This document shows positions 1 through 5,130 of a stretch of DNA of 5,130 nt, piece by piece. The translations under genes and the position numbers were made by a program. The first letter of the stretch is position 1; each line of letters opens with the position of its first letter. The stretch lies in assembly GCA_023432805.1 (NCBI GenBank), contig JAEYUG010000042.1, positions 1 to 5,130 on the forward strand, given 5' to 3'. This DNA is from Bacteroidota bacterium (GTDB lineage: Bacteria > Bacteroidota > Ignavibacteria > SZUA-365). The notes beneath the pieces were generated by a model. It was not told where the DNA came from. It worked only from the letters and a program-made list of their open reading frames with translations, and did not search any database.

Positions 1-20
1 GCGCGCGGCGCGCCGCGCGC
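1..20. repeat. 20-nt perfect G/C palindrome inside the amidotransferase frame
   Basis: Bases 1-20 contain only G and C and equal their own reverse complement. The pure G/C run continues to base 31. In the coding frame it reads as an Ala/Arg run just before GCRFHSDTDTE, where relatives have a variable helix, so it is compatible with coding. It may simply reflect biased codon use. Because it lies at the window edge it may extend further. Confidence 0.6.
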
Positions 21-1589
21 GCCGCGCGGGGATGCCGCTTCCACTCCGACACCGACACCGAGGTGGTGATCCAGCTCTGGGCGCTCGAGGGCGAGACGAT
101 GTTCGCGCGGCTGCGCGGCATGTTCGCCTTCGCGCTGCACGATGCGGAAACGGGCGAGGTGATTCTCGCGCGCGATCCCTACGGCATCAAGCCGCTGTAC
201 TACGCCGACGGCGGCGGGGTGCTGCGCGTGGCCTCGCAGGTGAAGGCGATTCTTGCCGGCGGCGCGGTGGCGCGCACGCCCGAGCCCGCGGCGCTGGCCG
301 GCTTCCTGCTCTTCGGTAGCGTGCCCGAACCGTTCACCGTGTACGAGCACGTGCGGGAACTTCCGGCGGGCAGCTGGTGCCGGATCTCGCGAAACGGAAT
401 GTCGGATCCGAAACGCTTTTATTCGCTGCCGGCCGTGCTCGCCCAGGGCGCGGCGTCTGCGGAGCGAGTGGACGAAGAGGAACTTTTCGCGCGCGTGCGC
501 GAGGCGCTGACCGACAGCGTCGCGCATCACATGGTGGCCGACGTGCCGGTGGGAGCCTTTCTCTCGGCGGGCATCGATTCGGGATCGCTCGTCGCGCTGG
601 CGCGGGATGCCGGCGTGCGCGATCTGCAGACGGTGACGCTCGCCTTCGAGGAGTATCACGGGCGGGTCGACGACGAGGCGCCGCTCGCGGCGGAAGTCGC
701 GGCGATGTACGGGACAGATCATGTGACGCGTCCCCTCGGCGTCGAGGAGTTCGAGGCCGATCTCGAGCGGCTGCTCGAAGTGATGGATCAGCCGAGCATC
801 GACGGGGTGAACACGTACTTCGTGAGCAAGGCGGCGGCGGAGCGGGGACTCAAGGTCGTGCTGTCGGGACTCGGCGGCGACGAGCTCTTCGCCGGCTACA
901 ACACCTTTGCCGACGTGCCGCGCTGGGTGCTGCGGCTGCAGCCGTGGAGCAGGGTGCCGGGACTTCCGTCGATGTTCCGGAGCTTCTGGTCGTCGTTCGC
1001 CGAGGGACGCAGCCGGCGTTCGCCGAAGCTGGCGGGCGCGCTGACCTTCGGCGGCACCTATCCCGGCGCGTACTTTCTGCGCAGGGGCGTCTTTCTGCCC
1101 TGGGAACTCGAGGGCGTGCTCGGACGCGAGCTGGCGCGCGAGGGGCTCGACCGTCTGCGTTTTCTCGAGCTGCTCACGGAGGCGATGACCCCGGATCCCG
1201 GCACGCCCTACGGCCGCGTGGCCGCGCTCGAGTCCGGCATCTACATGCGCAATCAACTGTTGCGCGACACCGACTGGGCGGGGATGGCGCATTCGCTCGA
1301 AGTGCGCGTGCCGCTGGTGGATGCGTGGCTGCTGCGCGCGCTCGCGCCGCTGCTGCATGATGCGGCGCCGAAGCACCACAAGGAGCTGCTTGCGCTGGCG
1401 CCCTCGCGTCCCTTGCCCGAGCGGATTCGTCGCAGGCCGAAGACCGGATTTCAAGTGCCGATTCCCGTCTGGCTCGAGACCCATCCCGCCATCGACGCCT
1501 GGAAGCGCGTGCCCCGCCTCGCGCAGGACGGCTGCCCCTGGACCCGCCGCTGGGCCTACACCGTACTCGAACCCCTGCTGAACAAGTAG
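1..1589 (+). CDS. asnB: Asparagine synthase-family glutamine amidotransferase, 5' partial
   Basis: The frame is open from the window edge (first full codon at 3) to TAG at 1587-1589, giving 528 visible residues. Homology-like sequence before the GTG at 63 (GCRFHSDTDTE, coded at 30-62) shows that the gene starts outside the window, so GTG 63 is not the start. About 70-80 N-terminal residues, including the catalytic Cys of the class II glutaminase domain, are missing compared with the usual 600-650. The visible end of that domain has LRGMFAFALHDAETG and RDPYGIKPLYY. The synthetase domain has a PP-loop LSAGIDSGS (coded at about 561-587; family form SGG[IL]DSS), SGLGGDELFAGY near 864-899, and MAHSLEVRVPLVD near 1287-1322. 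It ends with RPKTGFQVPIPVW. The family transfers glutamine-derived ammonia to an adenylated carboxylate, classically aspartate. The context suggests an exopolysaccharide-locus paralogue that may amidate a sugar acid; this is inference. Family assignment is strong, substrate unknown. Confidence 0.95.
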   Translation, partial: ARRAARAARGCRFHSDTDTEVVIQLWALEGETMFARLRGMFAFALHDAETGEVILARDPYGIKPLYYADGGGVLRVASQVKAILAGGAVARTPEPAALAGFLLFGSVPEPFTVYEHVRELPAGSWCRISRNGMSDPKRFYSLPAVLAQGAASAERVDEEELFARVREALTDSVAHHMVADVPVGAFLSAGIDSGSLVALARDAGVRDLQTVTLAFEEYHGRVDDEAPLAAEVAAMYGTDHVTRPLGVEEFEADLERLLEVMDQPSIDGVNTYFVSKAAAERGLKVVLSGLGGDELFAGYNTFADVPRWVLRLQPWSRVPGLPSMFRSFWSSFAEGRSRRSPKLAGALTFGGTYPGAYFLRRGVFLPWELEGVLGRELAREGLDRLRFLELLTEAMTPDPGTPYGRVAALESGIYMRNQLLRDTDWAGMAHSLEVRVPLVDAWLLRALAPLLHDAAPKHHKELLALAPSRPLPERIRRRPKTGFQVPIPVWLETHPAIDAWKRVPRLAQDGCPWTRRWAYTVLEPLLNK

Positions 1590-1617
1590 AAAGGAGGGTG
1601 GACGTCCTCGTCCACTC
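1589..1617 (+). repeat. 29-nt palindromic repeat, copy 1
   Basis: This is the first of two identical, directly adjacent 29-nt units. The unit begins GAAAGGAGGG and ends with the palindromic core GTGGACG-TCCT-CGTCCAC plus TC. The core can form a 7-bp hairpin with a 4-nt loop (stem arms at 1598-1604 and 1609-1615). The copy starts on the last base of the amidotransferase stop codon. No T-run follows, so it is not a standard intrinsic terminator. It resembles REP-like extragenic palindromes; mobility or function is unknown. Confidence 0.9.
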
Positions 1618-1646
1618 GAAAGGAGGGTGGACGTCCTCGTCCACTC
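1618..1646 (+). repeat. 29-nt palindromic repeat, copy 2
   Basis: This unit is identical to the preceding one over all 29 bases, with stem arms at 1627-1633 and 1638-1644 around a TCCT loop. Since the period is not a multiple of three, the same DNA is read in two different frames by the spurious upstream extension of the next gene (as VDVLVH and then WTSSST), which argues against coding. The right arm of copy 1 can also pair with the left arm of copy 2, so alternative folds exist. Confidence 0.9.
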
Positions 1647-1670
1647 CTGACGGATGTTCAGTGGGCGCTG

Positions 1671-1690
1671 GGTGGACGAAGACGTCCACC
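1671..1690 (-). repeat. Inverted copy of the palindromic repeat core
   Basis: GGTGGACG, AAGA and CGTCCACC form a perfect 8-bp stem with a 4-nt loop. Read on the - strand it becomes GGTGGACGTCTTCGTCCACC, which matches the core of the two upstream copies except for TCTT in place of TCCT in the loop and one closing base. The GAAAGGAGGG flank of the 29-nt unit is not present here. The element ends 16 bases before the TATATT of the probable promoter, so its right arm covers the place where an upstream promoter element would be expected. Confidence 0.85.
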
Positions 1691-1701
1691 GACCGTTCTG
1701 A

Positions 1702-1727
1702 TTCCGTATATTACAGAGTTCATACTC
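1702..1727 (+). promoter_or_regulatory. Probable promoter of the WecA-like transferase gene
   Basis: An AT-richer island contains TTCCGTATATT at 1702-1712, followed after 8 bases by CATACTC at 1721-1727. The same 11-mer, followed after 7 bases by CATTCTC, occurs upstream of the dehydrogenase gene. TATATT is a good -10 hexamer and also a partial fit to the Bacteroidetes TAnnTTTG element. No clear upstream -33 TTTG or -35 box is visible. Transcription would start near the CAT, leaving a leader of about 45 nt. The call rests on the shared motif and position. Confidence 0.5.
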
Positions 1728-1768
1728 TTTCCCCACTCGTTTCCCCGGCGCTCCCCACGATCCGCGTC

Positions 1769-2938
1769 ATGCTCTTCCCCGTCCTCTCCTTCCTCGTCGT
1801 CGTGCTCAGCATTCCGCTCTGTCTGCGGCTTGCGCGGCGCTTCGGTCTCTACGACGAGCCCGACGACGAGCGCAAGCTGCATCACGCCCGCGTGCCCTAC
1901 ACCGGCGGCATAGCGATCGCGGGATCCTTCGCCGCGGTCGTGACGCTGATGTGGTTCGTCGAAGGACTCGACATGCTTCCCTCGCAGCCCTTCAACTACG
2001 TACCGATCTACCTGTACATCGTCGAGGCAGCGTTCATCATCTTCCTGCTCGGTGCCGTCGACGACTTCAAGGAGCTTTCCTCCACCAAGAAATTCGTCTT
2101 CCAGTTCCTCGCTGCCATCTTCATCATCCTCGGCGCCTCCCGCTCCGGGATGTTCCCCGAAGTCTTCAGTCCCCTGCAGTCGTCCGTACTCTCGAATTCG
2201 ATCGGCACGGTGATCACCCTGCTGTGGATCGTGGGCACGACCAACGCGATCAACATGATTGATGGAATGGACGGCCTCGCGGGTGGAAGCGCGCTCATTT
2301 CATCGGTCACCATGGGGGTCCTCGCGACCGTGTGGGGAAGCAGCCTGCTCGGCATCATCCTCTTCATCCTCGCCGGCGTGCTGCTCGGATTCCTCTTGTA
2401 CAACCGTCCCCCCGCCCGTGTCTTCATGGGTGATACGGGATCGATGTTCGTCGGCTTTGTGCTCGCCGTCTGCGGATGGCTGCTGCTGGTCAGCGCGCCC
2501 CTGCGTCCCTCCGCCTTCACCGTGCCGGTCATCATCCTCGGCCTTCCCGTCTTCGACACCCTGCTGGCATTCGGACGCCGCCTGCTTGCGCGGCGCAATC
2601 CCTTCAGCGCCGACACCTACCACATCCACCACATGCTGAAGCGGCGCTTCGGACTCTCGACCCGAGGGACCGTGCTGATCCTCTACGGTGTGACCGCGGC
2701 CTACTGCGTGGCGGGACTCGCCATTGCCTTCGTGCCCGAGACCCTGTCGTGGGCGATCGTTGCCGTGGTGGCCGGCGGCACGGGCGGCTTCCTGCACCTG
2801 CTCGGGTACACCGACATTCTTCGCGGTCGCAGCGCGCGCATCGACGACATGGTCGCGGTGATGCCCCGCGCAAACGGCGTCCACCGCAACGGATCCCGCC
2901 ACCACGGCCGCCGCCGCCTCCGCACCATGCACGACTGA
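1769..2938 (+). CDS. WecA/TagO/MraY-family polyprenyl-phosphate sugar-1-phosphate transferase
   Basis: This 389-residue integral membrane protein should transfer a sugar-1-phosphate (often GlcNAc-1-P) from a UDP-sugar to undecaprenyl phosphate on the inner face of the cytoplasmic membrane, the first step of many surface glycans. Family motifs appear in order: KLHHARVPYTGG (36-47), GAVDDF with D98-D99, TNAINMIDGMDGLAGG (158-173) with D165 and D168, NRPPARVFMGDTGS (212-225) with D222, and the HIHH motif at 285-288 that distinguishes the WecA/TagO branch. About ten hydrophobic segments are visible. ATG 1769 is chosen because the protein begins directly with the first membrane helix; the frame is open back to 1598, but that stretch is repeat and promoter DNA. 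No Shine-Dalgarno sequence precedes this ATG. The last 25 or so residues are a basic, His/Arg-rich tail. The exact sugar cannot be read from sequence. Confidence 0.94.
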   Translation: MLFPVLSFLVVVLSIPLCLRLARRFGLYDEPDDERKLHHARVPYTGGIAIAGSFAAVVTLMWFVEGLDMLPSQPFNYVPIYLYIVEAAFIIFLLGAVDDFKELSSTKKFVFQFLAAIFIILGASRSGMFPEVFSPLQSSVLSNSIGTVITLLWIVGTTNAINMIDGMDGLAGGSALISSVTMGVLATVWGSSLLGIILFILAGVLLGFLLYNRPPARVFMGDTGSMFVGFVLAVCGWLLLVSAPLRPSAFTVPVIILGLPVFDTLLAFGRRLLARRNPFSADTYHIHHMLKRRFGLSTRGTVLILYGVTAAYCVAGLAIAFVPETLSWAIVAVVAGGTGGFLHLLGYTDILRGRSARIDDMVAVMPRANGVHRNGSRHHGRRRLRTMHD

Positions 2939-2964
2939 GGTCGCTGCGAACGTACATTTTTTCT

Positions 2965-2969
2965 GGAGG
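2965..2969 (+). promoter_or_regulatory. Strong ribosome binding site deciding the start at 2975
   Basis: GGAGG lies 5 nt before ATG 2975, supporting this ATG over the second in-frame ATG at 2981. It is notable because the two enzyme genes on either side have no comparable site. Confidence 0.8.
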
Positions 2970-2974
2970 GTGAC

Positions 2975-3601
2975 ATGATCATGCGTTCATGGTCCCTGTG
3001 CATCGTCTTCTGCGCTGAGCTTGTGTGCGCGGCGGGCGCATCCGCGCCTGCGCAGACCGGCGGCGATCGCGTACCCGCGGACGGATTCGATTCGCTGCGC
3101 ATCGTACTGGGTATGGATTTCCTCACGACCTGGGCGGGGGAGGCGCGCGGCGACAACGCCAACCAGTATTACGTCGGGGTCTCCTACGAGCGGGGATTCT
3201 CGCCGGGCATGAGCCTCGCGGGCACGGTGCTGGTGGGATGGTTCGACGGTGCGCGCTGGGGGGATCATCCGCTCAAGCAGGTGCTCGATGGACCGAGGAT
3301 CTACGGCGTCGAACTCGTCGTGCGCCAGTACACGCCGCTGCTTGTCTTCAATGGCTGGCGTGCGGGAGTCGCGTATACGCATCCCTCCCTCAGCGACATC
3401 GACAACTACTACGTCTACCGTACACGCACGGTGCTCGACAGAACCAATCTCGTGGCGGGAGTCTTCGCATCGCTCGGGCGCTCGGCCGAACTGGACCTTG
3501 GCCTCAGCTATTCGTTGACGGCGAAGTGGCATTCCCCATTCCTGCGCGAGGCAGACTATCACGCGATGGGATTCACGATCAGGGTGGGATTCGGCGTGTA
3601 G
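2975..3601 (+). CDS. Predicted secreted/outer-membrane beta-barrel protein, family not recognised
   Basis: This is a 208-residue protein I cannot assign to a family. Residues 1-26 look like a Sec signal peptide: Arg at 4, a hydrophobic core LCIVFCAELVC, then small residues with likely cleavage near ASA-P or APA-Q. The Cys residues do not fit a lipobox, so a lipoprotein is unlikely. The mature part has alternating amphipathic stretches typical of beta strands, for example LRIVLGMDFL (41-50), YYVGVSYERG (65-74), LAGTVLVGWF (81-90), VAGVFASLG (160-168), LDLGLSYSL (173-181) and FTIRVGFGV at the C-terminus, consistent with a barrel of roughly eight strands. It lies 36 nt after the WecA-like gene and is probably co-transcribed, with a strong ribosome binding site. 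A structural or export role for the glycan locus is only inferred. The coding frame is solid, the function is unknown. Confidence 0.85.
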   Translation: MIMRSWSLCIVFCAELVCAAGASAPAQTGGDRVPADGFDSLRIVLGMDFLTTWAGEARGDNANQYYVGVSYERGFSPGMSLAGTVLVGWFDGARWGDHPLKQVLDGPRIYGVELVVRQYTPLLVFNGWRAGVAYTHPSLSDIDNYYVYRTRTVLDRTNLVAGVFASLGRSAELDLGLSYSLTAKWHSPFLREADYHAMGFTIRVGFGV

Positions 3602-3616
3602 CTTCCCCCGGATTCT

Positions 3617-3651
3617 GGCGGTCTGCAGACGCCGTGCAGGGTACCCGCGGG
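3617..3651. repeat. Cluster of palindromes upstream of the dehydrogenase promoter
   Basis: Three perfect palindromes lie close together: GTCTGCAGAC (3621-3630), GGGTACCC (3639-3646) and CCCGCGGG (3644-3651), the last two overlapping. GGCG and GACGCC flanks extend the first into an imperfect hairpin (3617-3633, one bulged G). There is no T-run for an intrinsic terminator. Possible roles are an operator, a weak terminator for the preceding gene, or chance in GC-rich DNA. Confidence 0.35.
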
Positions 3652-3654
3652 GAA

Positions 3655-3685
3655 TTTCATGCCCAGCTGCGCTTCCGTATATTTG
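3655..3685 (+). promoter_or_regulatory. Bacteroidetes-type promoter for the dehydrogenase gene
   Basis: TATATTTG at 3678-3685 matches the Bacteroidetes -7 consensus TAnnTTTG exactly. TTTC at 3655-3658 matches three of four bases of the -33 TTTG at a spacing of 19 nt, within the usual 19-21. The preceding TTCCG and the following CATTCTC are shared with the probable promoter at 1702-1727. The start codon is 35 nt after the -7 element. The upstream element overlaps no gene. Confidence 0.65.
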
Positions 3686-3719
3686 GCGACCATTCTCATC
3701 CTGTCAGAAGAACGCGCAC

Positions 3720-5060
3720 ATGCCGTACAACATCGCAGTCATCGGCACCGGGTACGTCGGACTCGTCTCCGGCACCTGCTTTGCCGAAAACGGAAATCAG
3801 GTCATCTGCGTGGACAACGATCCGCGCAAACTCGACAAGCTCAACAACGGCCGCATCCCGATCTACGAACCCGGCCTGCATCCCCTCTACGAGCGCAACT
3901 TCAAGGAGAAACGTCTCTTCTTCACCGACGATCTCGAGCACGCCGTGCTGCGTTCGGATGTCATCTTCCTCTGCCTGCCCACGCCCCCGAACGAAGACGG
4001 AAGCGCCGACCTGCAGTACGTGCTGAAGGTGGCCGGCGACATCGGCCGCATTCTCGCCGCGCATGCACCGCAGCCGTTCAAGGTGATCGTCGACAAGAGC
4101 ACCGTGCCCATCGGCACGAGCGAGCTCGTCACGGCTGAAATCCGGAAATCCTACGACGGCGAGTTCACCGTCGCCTCGAATCCCGAATTCCTTCGCGAGG
4201 GCTTCGCGGTCGAAGACAGCCTGCGTCCCGACCGCGTCGTGATCGGCACCTCCGACGAGCGCGCGAAGAAGATCCTCGTCGACCTCTACGAGCCCTTCGT
4301 GCTTTCGGGCAATCCCATCATCGTGATGGACGAGCGCTCCGCAGAAATCACCAAGTACGCCGCCAACAGCTTTCTCGCGATGCGCATCTCGTTCATGAAC
4401 GACCTTGCGAACCTCTGCGAGATCCTCGGCGCGAACGTCGACAACGTGCGCAAGGGCATCGGCTCCGACACCCGCATCGGCAAGAAGTTCCTCTTCTCCG
4501 GCGTGGGTTACGGCGGCTCCTGCTTCCCGAAGGATGTGAAGGCGCTGCTCAAGAGTTCGAAGAATGCGGATCACCCCCTGCGTATCGTGCAGGCGGTCGA
4601 GGATGTGAACGCCGATCAGCCCGTGCGCTACTACAACCGCATCCGTTCGTACTTCGACGGTCACCTCGCGGGGAAGCGCTTCGCCATGTGGGGACTGGCC
4701 TTCAAGCCGAACACCGACGATACCCGCGAGGCACCCGCGTTCATCGTGATCAACCACCTGCTGGACGCCGGTGCGACCGTGGTCGCGTTCGATCCCGAGG
4801 CGATGGAGAACACCCGCGAGCTCTTCGGCGACCGGATCGTGTTTGCCGAGAGCGCCATGTCCGCTCTCGAGGGTGCCGACGCGCTGCTGCTCGTGACGGA
4901 GTGGAACGAGTTCCGCAAGCCGGATTTCGATGCGGTGAAGCGTGCGCTCACGGCACCGGTCATCTTCGACGGACGCAACATTTACGACCTCGACGAAATG
5001 CGCGAGAAGGGATTCGACTACTTCTCGATCGGGCGACCCGACGTGCGCGCGCGCGGGTAG
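3720..5060 (+). CDS. ugd: UDP-glucose 6-dehydrogenase family (UDP-sugar dehydrogenase)
   Basis: This complete 446-residue protein belongs to the cytoplasmic family that oxidises UDP-glucose to UDP-glucuronate with two NAD+. Visible in order: Rossmann motif GTGYVG (9-14), the acid VDNDP that closes the NAD pocket (31-35), PTPPNEDGSAD (87-97), DKSTVPIGT (125-133), NPEFLREG (154-161) with E160, ITKYAANSFLAMRISFMNDL (210-229) with K212 and N216, and GVGYGGSCFPKD (261-272) with the catalytic Cys at 268. The C-terminal UDP-binding domain has AMWGLAFKPNTDDTRE (322-337), then FDGRN and GFDYFSIGRP. Length fits the family, and no catalytic residue is missing. ATG 3720 places the Rossmann motif at the normal distance from the start; only a weak purine run, AGAAGAA (3706-3712), precedes it. 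The product feeds surface polysaccharide synthesis. Related UDP-sugar or UDP-ManNAc dehydrogenases are possible, but the motifs fit UDP-glucose best. Confidence 0.95.
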   Translation: MPYNIAVIGTGYVGLVSGTCFAENGNQVICVDNDPRKLDKLNNGRIPIYEPGLHPLYERNFKEKRLFFTDDLEHAVLRSDVIFLCLPTPPNEDGSADLQYVLKVAGDIGRILAAHAPQPFKVIVDKSTVPIGTSELVTAEIRKSYDGEFTVASNPEFLREGFAVEDSLRPDRVVIGTSDERAKKILVDLYEPFVLSGNPIIVMDERSAEITKYAANSFLAMRISFMNDLANLCEILGANVDNVRKGIGSDTRIGKKFLFSGVGYGGSCFPKDVKALLKSSKNADHPLRIVQAVEDVNADQPVRYYNRIRSYFDGHLAGKRFAMWGLAFKPNTDDTREAPAFIVINHLLDAGATVVAFDPEAMENTRELFGDRIVFAESAMSALEGADALLLVTEWNEFRKPDFDAVKRALTAPVIFDGRNIYDLDEMREKGFDYFSIGRPDVRARG

Positions 5061-5068
5061 GGAAGAGA

Positions 5069-5095
5069 ACGCGGAACACGCGGAAGAAACGGAAC
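5069..5095 (+). repeat. Short degenerate 9-nt tandem repeat
   Basis: Three consecutive 9-mers read ACGCGGAAC, ACGCGGAAG and AAACGGAAC, starting 8 nt after the dehydrogenase stop. A fourth unit begins with ACG and then diverges. The tract is purine-rich on the + strand, has no start codon and no hairpin, and gives no sign of coding. Origin may be slippage; function unknown. Confidence 0.6.
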
Positions 5096-5123
5096 ACGTC
5101 CCAAGGCGCGCTAAACAAGAGCC

Positions 5124-5130
5124 GAGGAGG
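5124..5130 (+). promoter_or_regulatory. Probable ribosome binding site of a gene beginning beyond the window
   Basis: GAGGAGG ends exactly at the window edge and is a strong Shine-Dalgarno match, located 64 nt after the dehydrogenase stop. A start codon would be expected within about 5-9 nt outside the window. The downstream gene cannot be seen. Confidence 0.45.

Noticed and set aside
377..1360. + strand open frame of 327 codons inside the amidotransferase
   Set aside because: It is an alternative frame of a gene with clear domain motifs, and gives an Arg/Ala/Gly-rich sequence typical of frame-shifted GC-rich code.
1589..1690. Intrinsic terminator(s) or CRISPR repeats
   Set aside because: The hairpins are not followed by T-runs. 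The units are directly adjacent with no spacers, so this is not a CRISPR array.
1598..1768. 57-codon N-terminal extension of the WecA-like protein from GTG 1598
   Set aside because: The stretch is made of palindromic repeats read in two different frames plus a promoter-like island, and the family normally begins with the membrane helix coded from ATG 1769.
2300..2932. - strand open frame of 210 codons opposite the WecA-like gene
   Set aside because: The translation is a low-complexity His/Glu/Gly-rich mirror of the + strand codons, with no family motif.
2953..2960. TACATTTT as a separate -7 promoter element for the barrel gene
   Set aside because: It misses one base of TAnnTTTG, has no TTTG at the expected upstream distance, and would start transcription inside or after the GGAGG ribosome binding site.
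3025..4026. + strand open frame spanning the barrel gene, the promoter gap and the start of the dehydrogenase
   Set aside because: It crosses two well-supported genes in another frame and the probable promoter; the product is Arg/Ser/Pro-rich with no motif.
3696..4757. Long open frame on the - strand (353 codons)
   Set aside because: It lies antisense to the dehydrogenase, whose motifs are complete. High-GC codon bias makes such mirror frames common, and the translation shows no recognisable domain.

Overview
The window reads as part of a polysaccharide-biosynthesis (exopolysaccharide, capsule or O-antigen type) locus from a high-GC Gram-negative bacterium. Four protein genes lie on the + strand: a 5'-truncated asparagine synthase-family amidotransferase (1-1589), a WecA/MraY-family polyprenyl-phosphate sugar-1-phosphate transferase (1769-2938), a small predicted secreted or outer-membrane protein of unknown family (2975-3601), and a UDP-glucose/UDP-sugar 6-dehydrogenase (3720-5060). 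I see no convincing gene on the - strand and no tRNA, rRNA, CRISPR or transposase.

Organism: the sequence upstream of the dehydrogenase contains TATATTTG, an exact fit to the TAnnTTTG -7 element of Bacteroidetes-type promoters, with TTTC 19 nt further upstream (consensus TTTG). Two of the three complete genes lack a good Shine-Dalgarno sequence. With the GC-rich codon use and the predicted outer-membrane protein, this suggests a high-GC member of the Bacteroidota/Chlorobiota/Rhodothermota (FCB) group. That placement is inference, not proof.

Layout: 1-1589, amidotransferase, its first residues outside the window; the window opens with a 20-nt perfect G/C palindrome inside the reading frame. 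1590-1768, intergenic: two tandem 29-nt repeats and a third inverted copy of their palindromic core, then a probable promoter. 1769-2938, integral-membrane initiating transferase. 2975-3601, secreted protein 36 nt downstream with a strong ribosome binding site, probably co-transcribed. 3602-3719, intergenic: a cluster of palindromes and a Bacteroidetes-like promoter. 3720-5060, dehydrogenase. 5061-5130, a 9-nt degenerate tandem repeat and a GAGGAGG at the window edge, probably the ribosome binding site of a following gene.

How they may work together: the WecA-like enzyme would start a glycan on undecaprenyl phosphate, the dehydrogenase would supply a UDP-uronic acid, and the amidotransferase could make asparagine or amidate a sugar carboxylate. 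The small predicted barrel could act at the outer membrane. Individual enzyme families are well supported; the joint pathway is inferred from gene order. I found no clear novel system. The most unusual element is the palindromic repeat family next to the transferase promoter.
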